A DNA stretch of 49,097 nt from Acetobacter estunensis (GTDB taxonomy: Bacteria; Pseudomonadota; Alphaproteobacteria; Acetobacterales; Acetobacteraceae): the NCBI RefSeq assembly GCF_011516945.1, contig NZ_WOTH01000022.1:1-49097 (forward strand), given 5' to 3'. A program made the position numbers and the translations under genes. Positions within the stretch are counted from its first letter, which is position 1. The number at the start of each line of letters is the position of its first letter. Positions 8,354 to 14,897 of this stretch are shown here, in pieces. Under the pieces are notes generated by a model. It searched no databases, had not been told where the DNA came from, and was given only the letters and a program-made list of their open reading frames with translations.

Positions 8354-9229
8354 ATGAATCATTTCGTTTCTTCTCGCTTTTCCCGCAATCTCGGCCGCGA
8401 TCCGCTGTCCGACGAAGCCCTGCGCCATCTGGCGAAGTCCATCTTCGCGGAAGACAAGCACGAGAGCCGCAGCGACCGATACGCCTACATCCCCACTTAT
8501 GAAGTGCTCGCGGGAATGCGGAAAGAAGGCTTCGAGCCGGTCTATGCCAAGCAGGGCGGTTCGCGCGTGCCGGGTAAGGCGGATTTTACCAAGCACCTGA
8601 TCCGCTTCCGTCACAAGGGCGAAGCCGGGACCGTCCGCAAGGTCGGCGGCATCTATCCGGAAGTCGTGCTGGTCAACAGCCATGACGGCACGAGCGCCTA
8701 TAAGGTCATGGCCGGGCTGATGCGTCTGGTCTGCCTTAACGGGCTGATGGTGTCAGATCGGGAGCTTGCTTCCGTGTCCGTCCACCACAAGGGCGACGTG
8801 ATGGCGCAGGTCATCGAGGGCAGCTTCAAGGTGCTGTCCGAGAGCTGCCGCGCGGTTGAAGCCGCAGACGCTTGGTCCGGTGTCAGCCTGAACCATGACG
8901 AACAGATGATCCTTGCCGGGGCGGCCCATGAAATCCGCTTCGGGGAGGAAGCCGAAACCCCGATCGAGCCGCGCCAGCTTCTGGCCCCGCGCCGCCGTGA
9001 TGATCTCGGTTCCGATCTGTGGACCGTCGGAAACGTGGTGCAGGAAAACGTCATCCGGGGCGGTCTCCGGGCATGGGGGCGCGATGCCAACGGCCGCCGC
9101 CGTCGCGTGTCCACCCGCGAAGTCAAAGCCATTGATGCGGACGTGAAGATCAACCGCGCCCTGTGGCGTCTCAACGAGGAAATGGCCCGGCTGAAAGGAG
9201 GCGGAGCATTCATGCAGGACGCCGCCTGA
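8354..9229 (+). CDS. DUF932 family plasmid protein
   Basis: A 291-residue soluble protein of the DUF932 family, common on large and conjugative plasmids. Recognisable segments are YIPTYEVLAGMRKEGFEPVYAKQ, HLIRFRH, EVVLVNSHDGTSAYKVMAGLMRLVCLNGL, and the downstream helical part with VIEGSFKVLSES. The start at 8354 follows GGGAGGGTAAACCC, a strong ribosome binding site shared with copies B and C of the leader; longer in-frame extensions run back into the repeat and are rejected. Molecular function is not established; DUF932 genes are frequently found in plasmid leading regions next to SSB and anti-restriction genes. A strong hairpin at 9241-9264 follows. Confidence 0.85.
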   Translation: MNHFVSSRFSRNLGRDPLSDEALRHLAKSIFAEDKHESRSDRYAYIPTYEVLAGMRKEGFEPVYAKQGGSRVPGKADFTKHLIRFRHKGEAGTVRKVGGIYPEVVLVNSHDGTSAYKVMAGLMRLVCLNGLMVSDRELASVSVHHKGDVMAQVIEGSFKVLSESCRAVEAADAWSGVSLNHDEQMILAGAAHEIRFGEEAETPIEPRQLLAPRRRDDLGSDLWTVGNVVQENVIRGGLRAWGRDANGRRRRVSTREVKAIDADVKINRALWRLNEEMARLKGGGAFMQDAA

Positions 9230-9240
9230 TCCCGTCATCC

Positions 9241-9264
9241 GGCACGCCTCACCCGAGGCGTGCC
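9241..9264 (+). terminator. Hairpin after the DUF932 gene
   Basis: GGCACGCCTC, loop ACCC, GAGGCGTGCC: a perfect 10-bp stem starting 12 bp after the stop. There is no T tract, so it may be a terminator or an RNA-stabilising hairpin between co-transcribed genes. Confidence 0.55.
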
Positions 9265-9292
9265 CCCTGCCCTTCAGGATGGAACGTAACCC

Positions 9293-9613
9293 ATGAGCGA
9301 AGCATTCGAAATTGCGCAGACCATTCCCACCGAGCGCCCCTTGAGCTTCGACGAAGCCGCCGCCCTTGTCCGCTCACACGTCGGGACACCGCAGGATGTC
9401 GGCTATCAGATGTTCGACAATATCGCCTCGGCCATCAAAGCCCTCTCGCACCAGAGCAGACTTGCCGGGGCCGATTATGATTGCCTGTCATGTGGCAATG
9501 GCTGGACCTATGAAGGCATCGACCCCGCACCCGACCCGGCCACCTGCCCCTTTTGCGGAAGGGAGGGCAACTCGCCGTTGAGGGCATGGGAGGGCGAACG
9601 CAAAGACATCTGA
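9293..9613 (+). CDS. Small zinc-ribbon protein of unknown function
   Basis: A 106-residue acidic protein. The C-terminal half has CLSCGNGW...CPFCGREGN, two CxxC knuckles about 28 residues apart, as in rubredoxin-like zinc ribbons; the N-terminal half is helical and without a known domain. ATG at 9293 lies about 10 nt after CAGGATGGAACG. It follows the DUF932 gene in the same direction and is closed by a hairpin at 9618-9634, so it probably belongs to the same transcription unit. Confidence 0.65.
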   Translation: MSEAFEIAQTIPTERPLSFDEAAALVRSHVGTPQDVGYQMFDNIASAIKALSHQSRLAGADYDCLSCGNGWTYEGIDPAPDPATCPFCGREGNSPLRAWEGERKDI

Positions 9614-9617
9614 CTCC

Positions 9618-9637
9618 GGGGGCGATATGCCCCCATT
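9618..9637 (+). terminator. Rho-independent terminator-like hairpin
   Basis: GGGGGC, loop GATAT, GCCCCC, then ATTT, immediately after the zinc-ribbon gene. A second hairpin GCCCGC-TTC-GCGGGC lies near 9659-9673. Confidence 0.6.
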
Positions 9638-9703
9638 TCCGCGCGCGCCGAACCGGAAGCCCGCTTCGCGGGCTAAGAGTAGCCGGGCGGCCTACCGGCC
9701 GCC

Positions 9704-9763
9704 GTATCCTCTAGCGTAGCCTCTAACGTGTCCTGTTCCGTATCCTCTGGTGTATCCTGAATC
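9704..9763. repeat. Array of five 12-bp tandem repeats, GTRKCCTSNNNN
   Basis: Five consecutive units in exact 12-bp register: GTATCCTCTAGC, GTAGCCTCTAAC, GTGTCCTGTTCC, GTATCCTCTGGT, GTATCCTGAATC. GT at the start and CCT at positions 5-7 are invariant and the last 3-4 bases vary. The same unit recurs eight times at 36724-36819 beside the ParA-like operon, pointing to a binding site array for a plasmid protein instead of a coding repeat. It sits just upstream of leader copy B. Confidence 0.85.
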
Positions 9764-9812
9764 GGCCAATTTTCGCACTGATGCCGCGCAAGCTGGGTGC
9801 TCGTGCGGGCTT

Positions 9813-10383
9813 TTTCGGGGGCTTGATTTCCGCTCTAGTTCGTAAGGCCGCGAGCCAGGTGCGCGCACCTGTCTCCCGACCAACTCACCGGAGCCAGCCG
9901 CCGCCCTGCGCTGCGCTGCGGTCGCCATCTGTCTCCGCCCATCCGGGTAACGATCGGAAGCCCGGTATATCCCCCCGATGCTCGCCCCCCCAAGGGGGCT
10001 GCGCTGATGCCAGCAGCCTCGCTCCGGTCTAGGGGATCATCCACCCCATCTTCCTGCGCTCCCTTTGGTCGCTCCGTGCAGACGGGTCCCCTGAGATGCC
10101 CCCTAGACCTGCGCTGCGTTGCCGGCGGATCTGAAGGTGTCGGGACGAAAGGCGTCGCTGCGCTGCCTTTCGCCCTGCCGCTGGCAGGTCGAACGAAAGG
10201 CTGGGGCTTTGAGGGGGCGGATACAAGGGTAATTTTTGTCGGGAAACCGCCATTTTCTGTGTGAAAAACTGCATTTTTCTCTTGCCTCTCTATTATTATA
10301 TCGTGTATATAATAAGAACACCGGGCGGGAAAACGTGGGGGGATGGTCCTCCCTCCCCGCCCGGTGCAGGGAGGGTAAACCCT
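9813..10383 (+). repeat. 570-bp structured leader repeat, copy B
   Basis: Nearly identical to copy C over its whole length and to copy A over the first ~400 bp. It contains the same nested stem-loops, the GAAAAACTGCATTTTTC palindrome at about 10263, the TTGCCT -35, the operator at 10293-10315 and the GGGAGGGTAAACCCT ribosome binding region. Similarity to copy C begins about 11 bp further upstream, at 9802. Confidence 0.9.
10282..10315 (+). promoter_or_regulatory. Promoter with palindromic operator, site 2
   Basis: -35-like TTGCCT at 10282, 11 bp offset to TTATTATAT-CGTGT-ATATAATAA (10293-10315). Geometry is identical to sites 1 and 3. It drives the gene at 10384. Confidence 0.75.
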
Positions 10384-10926
10384 ATGTCACTTCTTTCCGG
10401 TCTGGTGGGCTTCCTGTTCCGCTCTAAAAAGATGCCACCTCGCCCCAATCCAGCGGACGTTCTTGATCGCGCCATCACCGATACGAAGGCATGGTACAGC
10501 CGCCTGTCCGACCGGCTGGCTGATACCTCGGAAGATTCCTATGCGACCCGAAACGAACTGCGTGACCGGATGTATTATGTCCAGCACTTTGAAGAGGCGA
10601 TGAAACAGGCCCGGGCCAGCAGTTCCATGACCGTCGATTTCAGCGTCAGGTATGGCGTCTATGATGACGCCGAGGACGACGCGATCGCCCGTTATGAAGC
10701 CGCATCATGTGGCCTGGAATATGTCCCAGACGAGCAGCGCGAAGAGGCCGAGTATGCGAGTGCCCTATGGGGTATCACCGACGTACAACAGGCGCTGGAA
10801 GCGGCGGGCTTTACCGTCCTCACCGGCTTTCATGCCTACCTGATCGACCCTGAAGAAAGCCAGCGCGCGATGGAAGCCTTCCATGCTGAGATACTGGCCG
10901 AGCAAGAGCAGGCAGCCTGCGCCTGA
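10384..10926 (+). CDS. Unknown 180-residue plasmid protein
   Basis: Starts MSLLSGLVGFLFRSKKMPP, a short hydrophobic/amphipathic N-terminus followed by a helical acidic body (RAITDTKAWYSRLSDRLADTSEDSYATRNELRDRMYYVQHFEEAM...), ending EILAEQEQAACA. No domain is recognised. The ATG at 10384 follows GGGAGGGTAAACCCT, the same initiation region as the genes at 8354 and 18239; longer upstream frames run into the repeat. A GAGAGGCCG/CGGCCTCTC hairpin at 10935-10958 ends the unit. The shared leader suggests co-regulation with DUF932 and the SSB operon. Confidence 0.7.
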   Translation: MSLLSGLVGFLFRSKKMPPRPNPADVLDRAITDTKAWYSRLSDRLADTSEDSYATRNELRDRMYYVQHFEEAMKQARASSSMTVDFSVRYGVYDDAEDDAIARYEAASCGLEYVPDEQREEAEYASALWGITDVQQALEAAGFTVLTGFHAYLIDPEESQRAMEAFHAEILAEQEQAACA

Positions 10927-10934
10927 ATCCGGGA

Positions 10935-10958
10935 GAGAGGCCGTCTTGCCGGCCTCTC
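10935..10958 (+). terminator. Terminator-like hairpin
   Basis: GAGAGGCCG (10935-10943) pairs with CGGCCTCTC (10950-10958) around a 6-nt loop, 8 bp after the preceding stop codon. Confidence 0.55.
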
Positions 10959-10966
10959 CACCATTC

Positions 10967-11023
10967 GCGAGAAAAATTGCATTTTTCTCTTGAACCCTCT
11001 TTATTATATCTCGTATATATTAG
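10967..11023 (+). promoter_or_regulatory. Promoter with two palindromes, operator site 4
   Basis: Upstream palindrome GAGAAAAA-TTGCA-TTTTTCTC, then -35-like TTGAAC at 10990, then TTATTATAT-CTCGT-ATATATTAG (11001-11023), again at an 11-bp offset. Here the promoter stands without the 400-bp structured part of the leader, showing that the promoter/operator is a separable module. Confidence 0.72.
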
Positions 11024-11032
11024 AGGCGGGCC

Positions 11033-11103
11033 GGGAGGATAAAATCGTTCGATCCGTCGCACAGGGAGGATAAAATCGTTCGATCCGTCGCACAGGGAGG
11101 ATA
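11033..11103 (+). repeat. 31-bp tandem duplication containing ribosome binding sites
   Basis: A 31-bp unit starting GGGAGGATAAAATCG occurs at 11033 and 11064, with a third partial unit (GGGAGGATA) at 11095. The last GGGAGG stands 8 nt before the ATG at 11109, so the leader of this gene carries three Shine-Dalgarno-like motifs at 31-nt spacing. Confidence 0.85.
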
Positions 11104-11108
11104 GCCCT

Positions 11109-11504
11109 ATGTCCAAGGAAGACCACGCCGAAAAACAGGTATCGCCTCTTCACAATACCTTGCCGCTGATCCGGCTGGATCGCGACGAATACAGCACGAT
11201 TTCGGCGATGAAGACAAAGCCGGATCTGATGGCCTACTGGACCCGTAAGGGCCGCGTTCGCGCCTGCGAAGCCGCCGTCCTGCCGGATCTGTGGGTCACG
11301 ACCATCGGCAGCGACGGCACCGAGATCGAGGGCTTGGTGCTGTCATGCCTGTGGGAAGGTCCACGGGATCAGCGCACCAGCTACGATCTGGACTCTGTTT
11401 ATACCGTCCTGGTCCCGTTCATCGGCTTCGGTCGGGTGGCGGGCTGGATGACAACAGATACCGTTCTCTCCCGTATCGACAGCACGGGGCTGCGTATCGA
11501 CTGA
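11109..11504 (+). CDS. Unknown 131-residue protein
   Basis: A compact soluble protein (MSKEDHAEKQVSPLHNTLPLIRLDRDEYSTISAMKTK...). Alternating hydrophobic strands (GLVLSCLWEG, YTVLVPFIGFGRVAGWM) suggest a beta-rich fold. No family is recognised. The start is set by GGGAGGATAGCCCT-ATG. It is the first gene after operator site 4 and is followed at 55 bp by another unknown gene on the same strand. Confidence 0.65.
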   Translation: MSKEDHAEKQVSPLHNTLPLIRLDRDEYSTISAMKTKPDLMAYWTRKGRVRACEAAVLPDLWVTTIGSDGTEIEGLVLSCLWEGPRDQRTSYDLDSVYTVLVPFIGFGRVAGWMTTDTVLSRIDSTGLRID

Positions 11505-11559
11505 AGCGATTCAAAAAACAAACGGGTTTTTGTTGTGATTTCGGCAGGAGGACCGCAGC

Positions 11560-12087
11560 ATGAATGCCATATCGTCAATAAATATGGGCCGGAAGCGGAG
11601 CATGACGCAGACAAATGACAGTCCTGCGAATGGCAAGCGAACCGGACCGGTAGCCGATGCGGTTCTTGCCCTGCGCATCATGGTCGATGCACGGACCGAA
11701 GCGAAAATGGTCCTGATGGATCTCACGAGCTATGTCGATGCCGTGTCCCATCTGGAAGCCAAACTGGCAGAGGAAGCAGAACGCCAGAATATTTCGGCGG
11801 ATTTTGAAAAACTCGCCGAGTACAGTCTCGAAGATGCCTTACGGGTTGTCGAGTTCGAGCTGGATGAGCTGATGGCCCATCTCATGAGCCTGGCCGTGGC
11901 GATGAAAGCAGAGAATGCGCCAGTCGAGCGCATCCGATCATGGGTGCAAAGCGCGGCCGATACCTACGGCATGGCCTTCCGGATCATGGTGCCCGTGTCA
12001 CGGCTCAGATCACTGGTCGATGCCGCCCTACGGGAGCCGCCCCCTGATGACGCCGAGCCAGCCGGGGAAGCTCACCTGGACGACTAG
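11560..12087 (+). CDS. Unknown helical 175-residue protein
   Basis: Mostly alpha-helical, with a long predicted coiled region (ARTEAKMVLMDLTSYVDAVSHLEAKLAEEAERQNISADFEKLAEYSLEDALRVVEFELDELMAHLMSLAVAMKAE). No known domain. ATG at 11560 is preceded by GCAGGAGGACCGCAGC, a good ribosome binding site. It probably shares the operon started at operator site 4; the next gene has its own operator (site 5). Confidence 0.6.
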   Translation: MNAISSINMGRKRSMTQTNDSPANGKRTGPVADAVLALRIMVDARTEAKMVLMDLTSYVDAVSHLEAKLAEEAERQNISADFEKLAEYSLEDALRVVEFELDELMAHLMSLAVAMKAENAPVERIRSWVQSAADTYGMAFRIMVPVSRLRSLVDAALREPPPDDAEPAGEAHLDD

Positions 12088-12126
12088 GCCAGCAGGCACG
12101 GACGATCGTGGTAAACGTCCGTGTCT

Positions 12127-12149
12127 CTATTATATCGCGGATATAAAAG
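12127..12149 (+). promoter_or_regulatory. Operator site 5
   Basis: CTATTATAT-CGCGG-ATATAAAAG, a degenerate copy of the TTATTATAT-N5-ATATAATAA operator with the same spacing, 10 bp before the start of the small gene at 12159 and overlapping its ribosome binding region. Confidence 0.6.
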
Positions 12150-12158
12150 GATGAAGCG

Positions 12159-12422
12159 ATGACTGATCGCGTGAGATACGAAGCTCTCGTCCGCCGCTAT
12201 GAGCGGATGTCTGTTGCTCGGCCGGGATACCCGGTCGGCGCCGATGGCCCCTTCCCCGCACATATCCGCGTGGGATCGGTTCGTTTGCCCGTCCAGATGG
12301 AGGGCGGCCGGATCGTGGCGCTTGGCACCCATCCCCTGCCCCGCCAGGTCCTCGCGGATCTTCTGGTCGGGCTAGAGCGTGCGTGTCGGGTGTCATCGCG
12401 TATGGGAGGGCTGGCGTCATGA
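12159..12422 (+). CDS. Small unknown protein, 87 residues
   Basis: MTDRVRYEALVRRYERMSVARPGYPVGADGPFPAHIRVGS... A basic N-terminal helix is followed by a short beta segment. No family recognised. AAAAGGATGAAGCG precedes the ATG. Its TGA overlaps the ATG of the next gene (ATGA, 12419-12422), so the two are translationally coupled. Operator site 5 directly precedes it. Confidence 0.55.
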   Translation: MTDRVRYEALVRRYERMSVARPGYPVGADGPFPAHIRVGSVRLPVQMEGGRIVALGTHPLPRQVLADLLVGLERACRVSSRMGGLAS

Positions 12423-12652
12423 CCTACCTCGCATCGCGACGGGTGGCGAAGCATCGCCATGTCTATCTGGCCGGCCCGGACCTGTCGGTCCTGGCTGTCA
12501 AGGAAAGCCGGGACACGGCAGCACGGTCGGCCGTGCAGCTCGCGCGCAGGCGCGGCATGTCGGTTTCCCTGTGGGCAATGGACCTGAAATTGAGGCCCGG
12601 ATCGAAGATCCGGCCCCGCTATGGCATCTATCTCGGAGAAGCGCATGTTTGA
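12419..12652 (+). CDS. Small basic unknown protein, 77 residues
   Basis: Starts MTYLASRRVAKHRHVYLAGPDLSVLAVKESRDTAARSAVQLARRRGMSVSLWAM and ends GIYLGEAHV. Highly basic, with a mixed alpha/beta pattern and no membrane segment. The start is fixed by the 4-bp overlap with the gene before it. No family recognised. Confidence 0.55.
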   Translation: MTYLASRRVAKHRHVYLAGPDLSVLAVKESRDTAARSAVQLARRRGMSVSLWAMDLKLRPGSKIRPRYGIYLGEAHV

Positions 12653-12686
12653 CCCTGCCCACGGCAGCGGGCGGCCGGCTCTCTCG

Positions 12687-12709
12687 TTATTATATCCGAT
12701 ATATGTTAA
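12687..12709 (+). promoter_or_regulatory. Operator site 6
   Basis: TTATTATAT-CCGAT-ATATGTTAA, left arm perfect and right arm degenerate, same N5 spacing, 31 bp before the start of the tandem ribbon-helix-helix-like gene at 12741. Confidence 0.6.
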
Positions 12710-12740
12710 AGGAGAGGATCTGTGCCTTGAAAGAGTTTCG

Positions 12741-13157
12741 ATGTCTGAATCCGCGTCTGCTGTCCCTGTCCTTGATCGCACCCCGCGCCTGACGCTGTTC
12801 CGCGTCAAGCCCGCAGTGCGCCGGCAGCTCGAAGAGTATGTAAACGATAACGACACCTCCATGCGCTGCGCCATCCTTCAGGCGCTGAACACGATCGGCG
12901 TGCATGTGGAGCGCGAGGATCTGGTGCCCGAACGCAAGCGGCGTCTCAAACCGCACACGGGCGACGACACGGGCGAGCTGGTCGGGCTCTCTGTCAGCCT
13001 GCCGGTCTATGTCCGCGTTGCGGCAGAACTTTGGATGCGCGAGCACCCAGGAATGCGCCTCGTGAACATGGTCCTGACCGGACTGAAGGAAATGGGCTTC
13101 GAGATTGATGACGAAGACCTGACTGCAAAATGGACCTGGAAACCCTTTGTGGGGTGA
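12741..13157 (+). CDS. Protein with two tandem ribbon-helix-helix-like repeats, candidate regulator
   Basis: A 138-residue protein built of two similar halves: RLTLFRVKPAVRRQLEEYV...ILQALNTIGVHVEREDL (about residues 14-60) and GLSVSLPVYVRVAAELWM...MVLTGLKEMGFEIDDEDL (about 81-128). Each half shows a strand followed by two helices, the order of the ribbon-helix-helix DNA-binding fold. That fold normally dimerises, so a tandem copy would make a one-chain pair. The ATG at 12741 was chosen because GAAAGAG precedes it; a longer frame from 12621 would swallow operator site 6. Placed behind one operator, it is a candidate autoregulator of the six-site regulon; this is inference. Confidence 0.6.
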   Translation: MSESASAVPVLDRTPRLTLFRVKPAVRRQLEEYVNDNDTSMRCAILQALNTIGVHVEREDLVPERKRRLKPHTGDDTGELVGLSVSLPVYVRVAAELWMREHPGMRLVNMVLTGLKEMGFEIDDEDLTAKWTWKPFVG

Positions 13158-13203
13158 CGCTCACAGCCCGCCAGCTCAAACCAACAAACCACGGAAAAAA
13201 CCC

Positions 13204-13524
13204 ATGACCGCGAAACAGGACAATCAACGGGCGGCACTGGCACGCCTGATTAAAATTGCAAAGGGTGATACGGGACAATCGCGACGTGTCGCGGATTTCC
13301 TGCTGGCATGGTGGAATGCAGGATCGTGCGGATCGTTTGATCTCACGTCGCTATGGGCGCTCGATAGGGCCATCGTGGAAGATATGACAGTCGTTTTCGG
13401 TCTAATTGGTCAGGCCGGCAATTACCCCGATCAGCTCGATCCTACCCTTGGCCCGGAATTCGCCGCGATCATCGCGCAATGGCGACCGGCACTGGCCGAT
13501 CATAACCAGATGACGATGCGTTGA
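13204..13524 (+). CDS. DUF7673-like small protein
   Basis: A 106-residue protein with the pattern LIKIAKGDTGQSRRVADFLLAWWNAGSCGSFDLTSLWALDRAIVEDMTVVFGLI...YPDQLDPTLGPEFAAIIAQWRP. This resembles a conserved plasmid/phage-associated family that I recall as DUF7673; the name is from memory. The ATG at 13204 is preferred over an upstream in-frame ATG at 13147, which overlaps the preceding gene. It is the last plus-strand gene before the convergent detoxification block. Function unknown. Confidence 0.6.
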   Translation: MTAKQDNQRAALARLIKIAKGDTGQSRRVADFLLAWWNAGSCGSFDLTSLWALDRAIVEDMTVVFGLIGQAGNYPDQLDPTLGPEFAAIIAQWRPALADHNQMTMR

Positions 13525-13583
13525 CCGCAAGGTGCTGGCCCCAAGGGCCGCGCCACCCCATAACGAGTTGATCTCTTGCGGCC

Positions 13584-14555
13584 TCATGGCGAGTGTGCGC
13601 TAAACCGCGGCACGATATAAGAGCCAAGTTCATCAATGACTTCTGATGCCGGACGATGGCCATACTTGAGATTGAGAATTACATGATCGACGCCAATCGA
13701 CTCAAGCGACTCCAATAGCGCCATCAGATGATTTCGACCCAGCCGGTAGCCCAGATGGATTGACACCGGCGGTGCGTCCGGACGTACGTCCAGGTCAATG
13801 TAAAGCGACTGGAGGAAAGGTTTGTAGACGTCCCCAACTTGGGCTTTGACCGCCTCTCGCCATTTCGCCACCATCGTCTTCTGCAATTGGGGTGCCCGTG
13901 GATAGGTGATCCACCCAGAACTCTCCCGCGCGATCCATTCTATGGACTGGCGACTGTTGCCCGTCACGAAAAATGGGATCTCGTCCGTAGTCGGCTTCGG
14001 AATCAGGTCCGCACTCTCCAATCGGCCGCTACTCCATTGCAGCGGCTCGAAGCTGGTTCGCTGAGCTTTGCGGATCACTTCCAGATGTTCTTGGAAAATG
14101 TTGCCTCGTTGATCCGGGTCAACGTCAAATGCAGGGAACTCCACAGGTCTGTCGCCCGAGGCGACGCCCATTAGGAAGCGGCCACCACTCAACTGGTCCA
14201 CGCTTGCAGCCGCCTTGGCCGTGTGCAGTGGGTTGCGCAGCGGGATCGCTATCGACGCAGTTCCCAGCGCAATTGTGGACGTCTGTGCTGCGATGAAGCC
14301 CAAGTAGACCCAGGGATCAAAAACCTGGCCTACATCGCCGAAGCTGGGATCGCGCAACGGCACGTCCCGGAACCAGAGCGCGGAGAAGCCCAGTGCTTCC
14401 GCACGACGGCCCAACTCGACCTGGTTGCACATCGTCGGCGTATCGCCCTGGAAGGCCTCGATGGGAAAAAACAGCCCCAGTCTCAAGTGGCCGGCCTTGA
14501 AGGCTCGACCGAACCCCCGGTGCTGCTGATAAGGGGTTGTACTTGGCTGATACAT
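13584..14555 (-). CDS. LLM-class flavin-dependent oxidoreductase
   Basis: A 323-residue luciferase-like TIM-barrel oxidoreductase using reduced FMN or F420. Typical segments are RLGLFFPIEAF at the first strand, AEALGFSALWFRDVPL, STIALGTASIAIPLRNPLHTAKAAASVDQLSGGRFLMGVASGD and FFVTGNSRQSIEWIARESSGWITYPR. It belongs to the family whose members commonly sit beside Old Yellow Enzyme and aldehyde dehydrogenase genes. Downstream on the same strand of the OYE remnant and the aldehyde dehydrogenase, it probably was part of one detoxification operon. Substrate unknown. Confidence 0.85.
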   Translation of the reverse strand: MYQPSTTPYQQHRGFGRAFKAGHLRLGLFFPIEAFQGDTPTMCNQVELGRRAEALGFSALWFRDVPLRDPSFGDVGQVFDPWVYLGFIAAQTSTIALGTASIAIPLRNPLHTAKAAASVDQLSGGRFLMGVASGDRPVEFPAFDVDPDQRGNIFQEHLEVIRKAQRTSFEPLQWSSGRLESADLIPKPTTDEIPFFVTGNSRQSIEWIARESSGWITYPRAPQLQKTMVAKWREAVKAQVGDVYKPFLQSLYIDLDVRPDAPPVSIHLGYRLGRNHLMALLESLESIGVDHVILNLKYGHRPASEVIDELGSYIVPRFSAHSP

Positions 14556-14585
14556 TTTCAGGCTCCTCTGGCCTCAAGGTTTCCA

Positions 14586-14832
14586 TCATCCGCGCGCAGC
14601 GTCACTGCCGCGTCGAAGCTGCGAACGCGGCCAGTCCTGAGTGATGCGCTCAGGCAAATCCGGGTTGGTGATGAAGGGACGACCGAACGCGATCAGATCG
14701 CCCCCATCCCGCACCTGCTCGCTGACGGAAGGGGGCGGCCATAAGGTCGTTCGGAATGGGCGGGAGCACGATACGGTTTTTCAGGGTGGAAGGTCCCAAC
14801 AGTGTGCTTCCAAACAGTATTTCCCCGCCCAT
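14586..14832 (-). pseudogene. Old Yellow Enzyme remnant with a large internal deletion
   Basis: The first ~28 residues (GEILFGSTLLGPSTLKNRIVLPP, then IPNDLMAAPFRQRAG) match the N-terminus of the intact enzyme at 45877, which has TLGPYTLRNRIVLPP and NIPNDLMATYYRQRS. In a second frame, minus-strand bases at about 14700-14640 encode DLIAFGRPFITNPDLPERI, matching DLIAFGRPFIANPDLPERI of the same enzyme's C-terminus. Everything between, about 270 residues including the catalytic HxxN, is gone and the two ends are out of frame. It cannot be functional. Confidence 0.85.
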
Positions 14833-14897
14833 TCCAATATTCCTAAATATCCAGAAACCTCGATGTTGTTAGGGAAAATCTTGGCGATGAATTGAAC

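Noticed and set aside
9704..9763. Possible CRISPR-like array
   Set aside because: Units are contiguous 12-mers with 3-4 variable bases, not 25-40-bp repeats separated by unique spacers, and no cas genes are present.
9692..9928. Minus-strand frame ending in RGYG/RGYA tetrapeptide repeats
   Set aside because: The peptide repeat is only the 12-bp DNA repeat read in frame; the same DNA unit recurs at 36724-36819 outside this frame.
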